Shown here: in pieces, positions 35,172 to 44,360 of the stretch | Layout of the letters: every line of letters starts with the position of its first letter | Numbering within the stretch: position 1 is the first letter of the stretch | Assembly (NCBI GenBank): GCA_016871725.1 | Contig: VHCL01000004.1 | Coordinates: 56,366 to 120,365, forward strand | Reading direction: 5' to 3' | Source: Verrucomicrobiota bacterium | GTDB lineage: Bacteria; Verrucomicrobiota; Verrucomicrobiia; Opitutales; UBA953 | DNA length: 64,000 bases | Made by a program: the position numbers and the translations under genes | The notes under the pieces: generated by a model | What the model saw: only the letters and a program-made list of their open reading frames with translations | Database searches by the model: none | What the model was told of the DNA's origin: nothing

Positions 35172-36560
35172 TTAGGCGATGATCTTCTCGACCGCCTTGC
35201 CGAAGTTGTCGGTGAGGCGGAAGTCACGACCGTTGTAGCGGTAGGTGAGCTTGGTGTGATCGAAGCCGAGGAGGCGGAGGATGGTGGCGTGGAGGTCGTG
35301 CACGTCGACGCCGTCGGCGGCGACCTGGGAGCCGATCTCGTCGGTCTCACCGTAGTGCATGCCGCCCTTGACGCCGCCACCGGCCATCCAGCAGCAGAAG
35401 GCCTTGGAGTGGTGGTCACGGCCGGAAGCCTGATTGACGCGGCCCGCGGTGGTCGGGGTGCGGCCGAATTCTCCGCCCCAGATGATCAGCGTCTGGTCGA
35501 GGAGACCGCGCTGCTTGAGGTCGGCGATGAGGGCCGCGGCCGGGCCGTCGATGTTCTCGGCGCGCTGGGCGATCGAGGTGAAGTGGTTGGTGTGGTGGTC
35601 CCAGCCGCCGGCGTCGACCTGGACGAAACGGACGCCGCGCTCGACGAGGCGACGGGCGCAGAGGAGCTTGGCGCCGAGGTCGGTCTTGCCGTACATCTCG
35701 CGGACCTTCTCCGGCTCCTTGGAGATGTCGAAGGCGTCGGTGGCCGCGGTCTGCATGCGGAAGGCGAGTTCGAAGGATTCGATGCGGGCCTCGAGCTGCT
35801 CGTCCTTCTGGACGGTCTGCATGTGGCGCTCGTTGAGCTGGCGCACGAGGTCGAGCTGCTTGCGCTGCGCGTCCTGCGTGGTGAATTCGCTCTGGAGGTT
35901 GGCGATGATCTTGTTCGCCGGGGCGCCGGGACGGAAGGAGGTGTTGGCGCCCTGGTAGAGGGACGGGAGGAAGGCCGAAGCGCGGGCGTCGGAGCTGCCG
36001 CCGAGGGAGACGAAGCCCGGGAGATCCTGGCTTTCGGTGCCGAGGCCGTAGAGGACCCAGGAGCCGAGGGAGGGCTTGGAGAGGATCGCCGAGCCGGTGT
36101 GCATCAGCTTGGCGGCCGGACCGTGGGCCGGGAGATCCTGGTGCAGCGAGCGGATGACGCACATCTCGTCAGCGACGCCCTGGAGCTTCGGGAAGATCTC
36201 GGAGATCTCGAGGCCGGACTTGCCGGACTTCTTGAACTCGAAGGGCGTCGGGAAGAGGACGCCGTTCATGCCGGCGGCCGACATGTCGGCGAGCTCCTTC
36301 ATCTTCGGCTTCGGATCGAAGGTGTCGAGGTGCGAGGGAGCGCCGCCCGCGAAGATGTGGATGACGTGCTTGGCCTTCGCGGCGAGCGGGGCCTTGCGCG
36401 GCTTGAGGTTGGCCATCACTTCGGCCTGGGCGTCGCTGACGAGGTAGTCGGCGACCATGGTGCCGAAGGCGAGCGTGCCCATGCCGAGGCCGGTCTGGCG
36501 CAGGAACTCGCGGCGCGAGTTCGGGGTGGGGACGTAATTACCGCAGCTGGAGTCTTTCAT
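35172..36560 (-). CDS. DUF1501 protein with Tat-type signal
   Basis: The 462-residue protein begins with a twin-arginine signal (NSRREFLRQTGLG, Arg 16-17), so it is probably exported folded. The DUF1501 (sulfatase/alkaline-phosphatase-like fold) body includes KHVIHIFAGGAPSHLDTFDPKP, CVIRSLHQDLPAHGPA, RFVQVDAGGWDHHTNHF and WGGEFGRTPTTAGRVNQASGRDHHSKAFCCWMAGGGVKGG. Those Asp/His residues are candidates for metal binding. DUF1501 proteins are nearly always paired with DUF1549/DUF1553 proteins in Planctomycetes and Verrucomicrobia; their reaction is unknown. It lies 69 bases downstream of the adjacent 1052-residue partner and ends at a strong terminator. Confidence 0.88.
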   Translation of the reverse strand: MKDSSCGNYVPTPNSRREFLRQTGLGMGTLAFGTMVADYLVSDAQAEVMANLKPRKAPLAAKAKHVIHIFAGGAPSHLDTFDPKPKMKELADMSAAGMNGVLFPTPFEFKKSGKSGLEISEIFPKLQGVADEMCVIRSLHQDLPAHGPAAKLMHTGSAILSKPSLGSWVLYGLGTESQDLPGFVSLGGSSDARASAFLPSLYQGANTSFRPGAPANKIIANLQSEFTTQDAQRKQLDLVRQLNERHMQTVQKDEQLEARIESFELAFRMQTAATDAFDISKEPEKVREMYGKTDLGAKLLCARRLVERGVRFVQVDAGGWDHHTNHFTSIAQRAENIDGPAAALIADLKQRGLLDQTLIIWGGEFGRTPTTAGRVNQASGRDHHSKAFCCWMAGGGVKGGMHYGETDEIGSQVAADGVDVHDLHATILRLLGFDHTKLTYRYNGRDFRLTDNFGKAVEKIIA

Positions 36561-36629
36561 GGGGAGGATGAGGTTGGTTAGAGTGTGATGGGGTCTTGAG
36601 GGAAAACAATACTTTCGAGCGTGGGGTGA

Positions 36630-39600
36630 TCAATTCAGGTAAACGAACTCGTTGGAGCAGACCATGGACTGGGCGAGCATGACCCAGGGGCTGGAGGGCT
36701 CCTTGCGGGAGACCATTTCCGTGTTATTCACGATTTTTCCGCCTTTAACCGAGGTTTCGAGCTTCACTTCCGGGGCCGTCGGGCCCTTGGCGACGGCCGC
36801 CTTGTCCGCCTTGGCCTTGGCCACGCGCTCGGCCTTGGCCTTGGCGGCACGGTCACCCTTGGAGGGCGCCTGGACGACGGGCTCGTCGATGTAGCCGGCG
36901 ATCCGGGTCACGAACTCGCGGGCGATCTGGCGCTCCTGGACCGTCGGCGAACGCTGGTACATGATGCGGTAGAGCTGGGTGATGCGTTCGTCGTCAGACG
37001 TGGCCTTGGTCATCTCAGGACGCGCGTTGACGTTGCGGGCGACCTCGATGGCCAGCGGGTTGTTCATGAAGAACAGCGCCTGCTGCGGCACGATGGTGGC
37101 GCTGCGGACGGAGTTGGTCATGTTCGGGTCGGCGAAGTCGAACTGCGACTGCAGTTCGCTGAGTTTGTCGCGGTCGATGAAGCCGTAGATGGTGCGGCGG
37201 TAGCTGTAGGGCTCGTCGGTGATGTTCACCGCGCGGCCGCCCATGGCGCGGTCGAGCTTGCCCGACAGCAGCAGCATGGAGTCGCGGATGCTCTCGAAGT
37301 CCAGGCGGCGCAGGTTGGCGTGCCACAGGAACTTGTTGCCGCCGTCGACCTTGGTCGGATCCACGGAGGACTTCTGGGTCAGCAGGATGTTCGAGTTCGG
37401 GTTGGCGGACTGACGGTAGGCGGCCGAGAGGAGGATGCGCTTGTGCATCTTCTTGATCGACCAGCCGCCTTCGACGAAGGCGTTGGCCATCCAGTCGAGC
37501 AGCTCGGGGTGCGTCGGCGCCTCGGACATGTTGCCGAAATCGTCCGGCGAGGACACGATGCCGGCGCCGAAGTGGTGCGCCCAGAGCCGGTTCACGAGCA
37601 CGCGGGCCGTGAGCGGATTGGTACGGCTGGCGATGGCCAGGGCGAGCTCACGGCGGCCGCTGCCTTCGTAGAACGGCAGGCGGTCCGGACCGGCGAGGAC
37701 CTCGAGGAACTGGCGCGGCGCCACGGGGCCGCGCTTGTTGCGGTCGCCGCGGATGTAGACGTTGCTGTCGCGGGGCTTCTCGACGTCGGTGATGACCATC
37801 GCCGTGCCGGGGCCGCCCGGGTGGGTGATGTCGAGCGCGTTGATGTCGGCGAACTTGAAATACTTCGCCGGCTTGTTGTTGTTGACGAAGGTCGAGCTGA
37901 TCGGGACCTGCCAGCTGGCGCAGAAGTCGCGGCTCTCGGTCAGGCGCTCGAGCAGGGTCACGGCCTTCACGTCCTCGACGTCGGGCAGCGGCCAGGGGAA
38001 GGCCGCGAGCTGGGCGAGCGCGGGATTATCCTTGTCGCCGCGGCGGCCCGGCTGGCTGCGCAGCTGGACGTGGGCGAGGATCTTGTCACGGTGCTTCTTG
38101 AAGGCGGCCTGGTAGGCGAGCGCGACTTCGTCGATGCTCTTGGGCTTCAGGCCGCGCAGGGCTTCGGCGATCAGCGGGTTGACGGGCGACTTGGCGTCGG
38201 CGAGCGTGGCCTCGAGGATGGCGGGGGCCTTCTGGGCGAACTCCTCGGCGCCGACGCGCTTCAGGCGGACCAGCGGACCGGTGATCGGATGGTCGGGCCG
38301 GGCCATGACGGCGGCGAAGGACGGGTCGAGCTCGCGGCTCTGGCCGAGGTCATACTTCTTGAGGAGGTCGAAGCCCGCGGTGCTCCGGAAGCCGCCGAGC
38401 ATCGCGGCCATGGCGCGCGGGGCGAACTCGCGGTGGAAGGCGGCCTGCATGCCGACGAGGTGCTTGTAGTAGCCCTGCGCGGTCTCGTCGATGAGGGCGG
38501 CGAGGCGCTTCTCGTAGTCGGCGCGGTAGGCGTTGCTCGGGGCGTTCTTGCCGACGAGCAGCGGATTGCGGATCACCGGGTTCTGCTGCGGCTCGGTCAC
38601 GGAGGCGAAGATGCCGTGGAGGGAGTAGTAGTCGGCGGCCGGGATGGGGTCGAACTTATGGTCATGGCAGCGCGAGCAGGCGACGGTGAGCCCCAGGAAG
38701 CCCTTCGTGGTGGCGTCGATGCGCTCGTCGATGGTGTCGTCGTTGTTCTGGAAACGCTTGCCGACGGTGATGAAGCCGAGCGCGGCGAGGCGCGGGTCGT
38801 CCTTGGCGAGGTCGGGCAGGCGGTCGGCCGCCAGCTGCTCGATGATGAACTGGTCGTAGGGCTTGTCGGTGTTGAACGCGTCGATGACGTAGTCGCGGTA
38901 GGTCCAGGAGCTGTCGAAGGTCTCGATGGTGCCGTTGCGCTTCAGGCCCTTGGTGTCGGAGTAGCGGGCGGTGTCGAGCCAGTGGCGGGCCCAGCGTTCG
39001 CCGTAGTGCGGCGAGGCGAGCAGGCGGTCGACGGTGCGTTCGACCACGGCGGCCACGGCGCGGACAGGCTGTCCTTTGCGCACGGCCATGGCGTCGTAGG
39101 CGAGCGCCCCGTCGTATTCGCGGGAGAAGGCGTCGACCTCGACGCTGGTGGGCGGCAGGCCGATCAGGTCGTAGGAAAGCCGGCGCAGCAGGGCTTCGCC
39201 GTCGGCGGCGGGACTGGGCTTGAGGCCCTTCTCGTCCAGCTTGGCCATGATGAAGGCGTCGATCTCGTTCTGGCACCAGGCGGGGTCGCTGAGCTTGGCG
39301 GGGACCGGGTAGGCCTGCACGGGCTGGAAGGCCCAGTGCGCGCGCGCCTTGTCGGAGAGACCGGTGAGCTTGGCGCCGCCGGCGCCGGCGGGCGCGGGCG
39401 CGCCCATCTTGATCCACTGTTCGATCAGGCCGATCTGCGTGGCGGAGAGCTTGGCGCCGGCCTTGCGCGGCGGCATCGAGATGTCCGGGTCGGACTGATG
39501 GACCGCGACGACGAGCAAAGACTTCTTCAGGTCGCCGGGCACGACGGCCGGGCCGAGGTCGCCGCCGGCCAGCATGCCCTGACGCGAATCCATGATGAGG

Positions 39601-39788
39601 CCGCCCTTCGAGACGCCCTTCTCCTTGGAGTGGCACTCGTAGCAACGCTCGGTGAAGATCGGGCGGATGTTCTTCTCGAAGAACTCCAGGCCGGCGGGGT
39701 CCATCTTGGCCTCGGGGGCGTCGGCGGCGGAGAGGCCGGCGGCGAAGGCGAGGGCAAGCAGACGAAGGCTGGCGGACGAGGGGGTCAT
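36630..39788 (-). CDS. PSCyt1-DUF1549-DUF1553 secreted cytochrome-like protein
   Basis: The 1052-residue protein has a signal peptide and then a PSCyt1 domain with a haem c motif CYECH (Cys 49, Cys 52, His 53) and the Met-containing SDPDISMPPRKAG. A linker leads to DUF1549 (from about 170, YGERWARHWLDTARYSD), which holds a second CxxCH in VACSRCHDHKFDPI. The C-terminal DUF1553 is NPLTARVLVNRLWAHHFGAGIVSSPDDFG with RRTIYGFIDRDKL. Near the end, residues about 965-1000 are an unusual Lys/Ala-rich stretch. It is thought to be a periplasmic redox protein acting with DUF1501. It is paralogous to the next gene upstream. Confidence 0.9.
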   Translation of the reverse strand: MTPSSASLRLLALAFAAGLSAADAPEAKMDPAGLEFFEKNIRPIFTERCYECHSKEKGVSKGGLIMDSRQGMLAGGDLGPAVVPGDLKKSLLVVAVHQSDPDISMPPRKAGAKLSATQIGLIEQWIKMGAPAPAGAGGAKLTGLSDKARAHWAFQPVQAYPVPAKLSDPAWCQNEIDAFIMAKLDEKGLKPSPAADGEALLRRLSYDLIGLPPTSVEVDAFSREYDGALAYDAMAVRKGQPVRAVAAVVERTVDRLLASPHYGERWARHWLDTARYSDTKGLKRNGTIETFDSSWTYRDYVIDAFNTDKPYDQFIIEQLAADRLPDLAKDDPRLAALGFITVGKRFQNNDDTIDERIDATTKGFLGLTVACSRCHDHKFDPIPAADYYSLHGIFASVTEPQQNPVIRNPLLVGKNAPSNAYRADYEKRLAALIDETAQGYYKHLVGMQAAFHREFAPRAMAAMLGGFRSTAGFDLLKKYDLGQSRELDPSFAAVMARPDHPITGPLVRLKRVGAEEFAQKAPAILEATLADAKSPVNPLIAEALRGLKPKSIDEVALAYQAAFKKHRDKILAHVQLRSQPGRRGDKDNPALAQLAAFPWPLPDVEDVKAVTLLERLTESRDFCASWQVPISSTFVNNNKPAKYFKFADINALDITHPGGPGTAMVITDVEKPRDSNVYIRGDRNKRGPVAPRQFLEVLAGPDRLPFYEGSGRRELALAIASRTNPLTARVLVNRLWAHHFGAGIVSSPDDFGNMSEAPTHPELLDWMANAFVEGGWSIKKMHKRILLSAAYRQSANPNSNILLTQKSSVDPTKVDGGNKFLWHANLRRLDFESIRDSMLLLSGKLDRAMGGRAVNITDEPYSYRRTIYGFIDRDKLSELQSQFDFADPNMTNSVRSATIVPQQALFFMNNPLAIEVARNVNARPEMTKATSDDERITQLYRIMYQRSPTVQERQIAREFVTRIAGYIDEPVVQAPSKGDRAAKAKAERVAKAKADKAAVAKGPTAPEVKLETSVKGGKIVNNTEMVSRKEPSSPWVMLAQSMVCSNEFVYLN

Positions 39789-39831
39789 GGTGGTTTTAAG
39801 GGGTCAGCAGCAGGGGGATTCCCGCTGGTAC

Positions 39832-39862
39832 TTAATACTCTCCTAAGACCGGAAAGTTTCAA
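39832..39862 (-). promoter_or_regulatory. Possible promoter of the 1052-residue cytochrome gene
   Basis: On the minus strand TTGAAA (39857-39862) precedes an AT-rich AGTATTAAG (TATTAA at 39832-39837). The spacing is 17 or 19 bases depending on the -10 chosen. It lies about 45 bases before the start codon in an otherwise GC-rich gap. Confidence 0.35.
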
Positions 39863-39894
39863 CCACATCATGCGGCTTTGCGCCGACAAACACA

Positions 39895-39923
39895 GAGGCC
39901 GGCCCCTTGCGGGGGCCGGCCTC
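39895..39923 (-). terminator. Intrinsic terminator between the two paralogous cytochrome genes
   Basis: GAGGCCGGCCCC (39895-39906) pairs perfectly with GGGGCCGGCCTC (39912-39923), loop TTGCG. On the minus strand the stem is followed by TGTGTTTGTC; on the plus strand by TAAAAAAA. It lies just after the stop at 39945 and separates two transcripts. Confidence 0.75.
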
Positions 39924-39944
39924 GTAAAAAAACCGTCAAAAACG

Positions 39945-42900
39945 TCAGTTGACGTAGATGAACTCGTTCGAGAGCAGGAGCGAGTGGACGAGCAGCTCAG
40001 TCGGGTTCATCGGTTCGCGGGAGATCATCTCGCCCACGTTGCGCAGGACGCCTTCGGCGCCGCCGCCGGTCACGGCCATCATCATGCTCTCTTCGCCGTC
40101 CGGAGCCATCACAGCCGCGCCCTTGGTCGGGGGAGCGGCGGTACGGGCGACGGGGGCGACGGCCTTGCCGCGCTCGCCGGGGCGGGTGGCCGGACGCACC
40201 TTGGCGGAGGCGACGGTCATCTTCATCTTGGTCAGGAACTCCTGGGCCACGCGGATCTCGTTGGTGGACGGACGGCGCTGGAACATGCAGCGGAACATGG
40301 CGACGATCCGCTGATCCTCGGACATCGCGTTGACGACGTCCTTACGGGCGGCGACGGCGCGGGCGACGTCGACCGACAGGGCGTTGTTCATGAAGAACAA
40401 GGCCTGCTGCGGCACGATGGTCGAGTTGCGCTTGGTGTTGGACTGATCGGGGTCGCCGTAGTCGAACTGTGAGAGCGTGTCGCTGAGGCGGCGACGATCG
40501 ACGTAGCCATAGAGGCTGCGACGGTAGCTGAACGGCTCGTCCGTGATGTTCGCCGGCTGGCCGCCGACGGTGGTGGTCATCTTGCCGGTGAGCAGGATCA
40601 TCGAGTCACGGATGGACTCGAAGTCGAGGCGACGCAGGTTGCCGCGCCAGAGGAGGCGGTTGCCGGCGTCGACCTTGAGCGGATCCACGGGGCCCTTCTT
40701 GGCCACCAGGGGGTTGGCGGTCGGGTCGGAGTCCTGACGGAAGGTGTTGCTGAGCACGATCATGCGATGAAGACGCTTCATCGTCCAACCGTTCTCCATG
40801 AAGTCGCTCGACAGGTAGTCGAGCAGCTCCGGATGCGAGGGCTTCTCGGACATGTTGCCGAGGTCATCGGGGGTGTTCACGAAACCTTCGCCGAAGTGCT
40901 TCGTCCAGGTCCGGTTCACGGCCACGCGGGCGGTGATCGGGTTGTCCTTGGAGACGATCGACTGGGCGAACTCGTAACGGCCGCTGCCGTCGACATACGG
41001 ACGGCGTTCGCCGACGGTCAGGATCTCGAGGAACTGGCGGGGGACGATGTCACCCTTGTTGTTCTTGTCGCCGCGCTTGAACACGTAGCTGTCCTTGGCG
41101 CCCTCGGAGTCCTGGACGACCATCGCATGGCCAGGGACGCCGGGGTGGGAGAGGCGCAGTTCGTTGATCTGGGCGTGACGGAAATAGGCGACCGGGGCGC
41201 GGTTGCCGATGCCGCCGTAGATCGGGCGGTTCTGCCAGTCCTGGCAGAACTTGCGGGTGCTGAAGAGCGAGATCATCTCCTCGTTGTCGAAGATCTCGTC
41301 GTAGGACGGGATGGCCCACGGATAGCCGGTCATCTGGGCGATGGCCGGGGAGGTCTTCTTCCAGTCTTCGCCCGGCTTGGCCAGGAGGTTGAGGTGGGCG
41401 AGGATCGCGGCCTTGTTCTCATTGTAGACGCGCTGGTAGGCGGCGGCGACGTCATGCATGGTCTTCGGCTTCAGGCCACGCAGGCCGGCGGCGATGATCG
41501 GGTTCACGTTGTTCTCCGGGTCGTCGAGATAGTCCTTGAGGACGATCGGGGCGCGCTCGGCGAAGTAGACGACGGGGACGGCGGCCAAGGCGGCGAAGGG
41601 ACCGGTGATCGGCGAGTCCTTCTGGATGCGCATGGCGGCGAAATCGGTGTCGGACTGGAGGTCGATCTTGTAGCGCTCGGAGTATTCGCCGGCCTCAGAA
41701 GAACCTCCGCGGACGGTGGCGATCATGAGGCGGCCGGCCATCTCGTGGTCGTAACGAGAGCGGGTCTCGCGCATGTAGCGGAAGAAACCGGCGACCTGTT
41801 CATCCTGCAGCTGGTTGAGGCGCTTGAGGAAGTCGTTGCGGGCCGCGGCGGCGGTGCCGGTGGCCGCGATCGGGGTCTGGTGCAGCGGCTCGACGATCGA
41901 GGCGAAGATGCCGTGCAGGGAGTAGTAGTCCTTGATCGGGATCGGGTCGAACTTGTGGTCATGGCAGCGCGAGCACGCGACGGTGAGGCCGAGGAAGGCC
42001 TTGGTCGTCGTGTCGATGCGCTCGTCGATGGTGTCATGGATGTCGTCGAAGCGCTTGCCGATGGTGATGAAGCCGAGGGCGGCGAGACGGGGATCGTCCG
42101 GCGAGATGTCCGGGATGCGGTCGGCGGCGAGCTGTTCGACGACGAACTTGTCGTACGGCTTGTCCTCGTTCATCGCGTTGATGACGTAGTCGCGGTAGGT
42201 CCAGGCGTAAGCGTAGCGGTAGTCGCGGAAGAGGCTGTCGCCCTGGTCGACCTGCAGGCCGCGCGTGTCGGAGTAGCGCGCGGTGTCGAGCCAGTGACGG
42301 GCCCAGCGCTCGCCGTAGTGCGGCGAGGCGAGCAGCGCGTCAACCTGCTTGACGTAGACGGCTTCGACATTGCCGGCCGGGCGACCGCTGCGGGCGGCGA
42401 GCGAGTCGGCGAGCGAGGCGCTGTCACAGGCCTTGACGAAGGCGTCGACCTGCTCGGAGGTGGGCGGAAGGCCGATCAGGTCGTAGTAGACGCGACGGAG
42501 GAAGGTTTCGGGACCCGCGGCCGGATTGGGCTGCAGACCCTTCTCTTCGAGCTTGGCCAGAACGAAGGCGTCGATGGGATTCTTCACCCAGGCCTTGTTC
42601 TTCACCTCGGGCACCGGGTATTTCTTGACGGGCTGGTAAGCCCAATGTTCGCGGGCCTTGCCGGTGAGTCCGGTGAGCTTGGCGGCGCCGCCTCCGGGCA
42701 TCGGAGCACCCATCTTGACCCATTCTTCGAGGATGGCGATCTTGTCGTCCGGCAGCTTGCCGCCGGTCTTCTTGGGAGGCATCGCGAATTCCGGGTCGGT
42801 ATACTGGACGGCCTTGATCAGCAGGGACTTCTCGAGGTCGCCCGGAACCACGGACGGGCCTTCGTCGCCGCCTTTGTAGGCGCCGTCGCGCGAATCAAGG

Positions 42901-43088
42901 ATGAGTCCGCCTTTCGACGAGTTCTTCTCGGCTGAGTGGCATTCGTAGCAGCGGTCGATGAGAATCGGGCGGACGTTCTTCTCGTAGAACTCAAGGCCTT
43001 CCTTGGAAGGCTGCGCGTCGTCGGCCGCGACCGCGAAGGCGGAGGCGAGCAGCGAGAGCGCAAGGGTGGAATGACGGAGCGACAGCAT
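39945..43088 (-). CDS. PSCyt1-DUF1549-DUF1553 secreted cytochrome-like protein (paralogue)
   Basis: The 1047-residue protein repeats the architecture of its neighbour. It has a signal peptide, a CYECH haem motif (Cys 47, Cys 50, His 51), DPEFAMPPKKTGG, then DUF1549 with HYGERWARHWLDTARYSD and the second haem motif VACSRCHDHKFDPI. DUF1553 carries NPITARVAVNRTWTKHFGEGFVNTPDDLGN. The C-terminal region (about 950-1010) contains a Pro/Ala-rich stretch. The two proteins share long nearly identical stretches, so they arose by tandem duplication and diverged. A terminator separates them, so they can be regulated independently. Confidence 0.9.
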   Translation of the reverse strand: MLSLRHSTLALSLLASAFAVAADDAQPSKEGLEFYEKNVRPILIDRCYECHSAEKNSSKGGLILDSRDGAYKGGDEGPSVVPGDLEKSLLIKAVQYTDPEFAMPPKKTGGKLPDDKIAILEEWVKMGAPMPGGGAAKLTGLTGKAREHWAYQPVKKYPVPEVKNKAWVKNPIDAFVLAKLEEKGLQPNPAAGPETFLRRVYYDLIGLPPTSEQVDAFVKACDSASLADSLAARSGRPAGNVEAVYVKQVDALLASPHYGERWARHWLDTARYSDTRGLQVDQGDSLFRDYRYAYAWTYRDYVINAMNEDKPYDKFVVEQLAADRIPDISPDDPRLAALGFITIGKRFDDIHDTIDERIDTTTKAFLGLTVACSRCHDHKFDPIPIKDYYSLHGIFASIVEPLHQTPIAATGTAAAARNDFLKRLNQLQDEQVAGFFRYMRETRSRYDHEMAGRLMIATVRGGSSEAGEYSERYKIDLQSDTDFAAMRIQKDSPITGPFAALAAVPVVYFAERAPIVLKDYLDDPENNVNPIIAAGLRGLKPKTMHDVAAAYQRVYNENKAAILAHLNLLAKPGEDWKKTSPAIAQMTGYPWAIPSYDEIFDNEEMISLFSTRKFCQDWQNRPIYGGIGNRAPVAYFRHAQINELRLSHPGVPGHAMVVQDSEGAKDSYVFKRGDKNNKGDIVPRQFLEILTVGERRPYVDGSGRYEFAQSIVSKDNPITARVAVNRTWTKHFGEGFVNTPDDLGNMSEKPSHPELLDYLSSDFMENGWTMKRLHRMIVLSNTFRQDSDPTANPLVAKKGPVDPLKVDAGNRLLWRGNLRRLDFESIRDSMILLTGKMTTTVGGQPANITDEPFSYRRSLYGYVDRRRLSDTLSQFDYGDPDQSNTKRNSTIVPQQALFFMNNALSVDVARAVAARKDVVNAMSEDQRIVAMFRCMFQRRPSTNEIRVAQEFLTKMKMTVASAKVRPATRPGERGKAVAPVARTAAPPTKGAAVMAPDGEESMMMAVTGGGAEGVLRNVGEMISREPMNPTELLVHSLLLSNEFIYVN

Positions 43089-43156
43089 GGGCTTTTTGAT
43101 TTAAGTTGGGATAAGGAGCCGGGGAAGGCCACCCTGAGGGGCAGACCTTGAGGATG

Positions 43157-43184
43157 AATGTAAGTCCGACCCCCCGGAAATCAA
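43157..43184 (-). promoter_or_regulatory. Possible promoter of the 1047-residue cytochrome gene
   Basis: On the minus strand TTGATT (43179-43184) and TACATT (43157-43162) are 16 bases apart, about 70 bases upstream of the start codon. It resembles a sigma-70 promoter with moderate matches in both boxes. Confidence 0.4.
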
Positions 43185-43247
43185 GAGCGCTTCCCCATTC
43201 GGATTGTAAAGAGAAGACCCCAAGACGAGGATGCCAACCCCCGGCCG

Positions 43248-44360
43248 ATGCGCATCCTGATCGCGAACGACAAATTCAAGGGCTCCCTCGCCGCGGAAAA
43301 GGCCGGTTTTCATCTTAAAAACAGCCTCGAAGAGGTGTTCCCGGGGGCCGCCTGCGACCTCTGCCCCATCGCCGACGGAGGCGAAGGGACGGCCTCGGCG
43401 ATGACGACCGCCCTGGCCGGAGAATGGGTCAAAACCGAGACCCGGGATGCCCACGGTCGACCCCTCCAAGCCCCTTTCGGCTGGATTCCTACGTCAGCCA
43501 CGGCGGTCATGGAGATGAGTTCAGCCAGCGGCTTGGCTATCGTCCAAGATATCGAACTTAACCCATTTAAAGCCAGCACTTTAGGAACAGGAATCCTCCT
43601 CCAATCCGCCCTCCGTCGAGGGGCCAAGCACATCCTGATCGGCATCGGCGGCAGCGCCACCAACGACGGCGGACTGGGAGTCGCCCTCGCCCTGGGGTAT
43701 CAGTTCAAGCGCCAAGGTCAGGACTTCTCCCCCACCCTCGAGACGCTCCTCGAGGCCGACCAGATCGAACGGCCGGCCACCCTCCCCTCGTGTGAGCTCA
43801 TCGTGGCCTGTGACGTCGACAACCCCCTCCTCGGCCCCCGCGGCGCCACCCGGATCTACGGACCCCAGAAAGGCGTCCGTGACTTCGCTTGGTTCGAACG
43901 ACGGCTCGAACACCTGGCCGACCTCGCGCGTCGCGACCTGGGCGTCGATCCGCGCGACATCCCCGGCGCCGGCGCCGCGGGCGGCCTCGGCTTCGGCCTC
44001 ATGGCCTTCCTCGGCGGCCGCCTTGTCAGCGGCTTCGACATGGTCGCCGCCCAGGTCGGCTTGGAAGCGCGCGTCGCCGCCGCCGACCTCGTCATCACGG
44101 GCGAAGGTCGGCTCGACGAACAGAGCCTGCAAGGCAAAGGCCCGGTCGGCGTCGCGCGCCTCGCGCGGCGGCTCGGCAAGAAAGTCGTCGGCGTCGCCGG
44201 CTCGGTCGACGACTCGGCGGGGCTCCGCGCGCAGTTCGACCTGCTCATCGGCATCAAGCCCGCGACGATGCCGCTCGCCGAAGCGATGCGTCGCACCGGC
44301 GAGCTCCTCGAGTCAGCGGTGGCCGCCCACGCCGCGCCGCTGCGCGCCCTCAGCTCCTGA
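43248..44360 (+). CDS. Glycerate kinase (type I, GlxK/GarK family)
   Basis: The 370-residue kinase begins MRILIANDKFKGSLAA and contains the family motifs CPIADGGEGTASAM, ILIGIGGSATNDGG and GAAGGLGFGLMAFLGG, and ends with DLVITGEGRLDEQSLQGKGP. It phosphorylates glycerate (usually at O-2 in this family), feeding lower glycolysis; 3-phosphoglycerate as product cannot be excluded. The segment around 43490-43600 has visibly lower G+C (AACCCATTTAAAGCC) than the rest of the gene. It is an isolated plus-strand gene between two minus-strand cytochrome loci, and its end overlaps the convergent DUF1501 gene by 11 bases. Confidence 0.9.
   Translation: MRILIANDKFKGSLAAEKAGFHLKNSLEEVFPGAACDLCPIADGGEGTASAMTTALAGEWVKTETRDAHGRPLQAPFGWIPTSATAVMEMSSASGLAIVQDIELNPFKASTLGTGILLQSALRRGAKHILIGIGGSATNDGGLGVALALGYQFKRQGQDFSPTLETLLEADQIERPATLPSCELIVACDVDNPLLGPRGATRIYGPQKGVRDFAWFERRLEHLADLARRDLGVDPRDIPGAGAAGGLGFGLMAFLGGRLVSGFDMVAAQVGLEARVAAADLVITGEGRLDEQSLQGKGPVGVARLARRLGKKVVGVAGSVDDSAGLRAQFDLLIGIKPATMPLAEAMRRTGELLESAVAAHAAPLRALSS

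Noticed and set aside
37320-40472. A 1050-codon open frame on the plus strand across the two cytochrome genes
   Set aside because: It is antisense to two strongly supported genes, is rich in Val/Gly/Glu/Asp/Ala repeats typical of the complementary frame of GC-rich DNA, and crosses a terminator hairpin. The same reasoning removes the long minus-strand frame at 30327-33668 and the frames antisense to eno and yidC.
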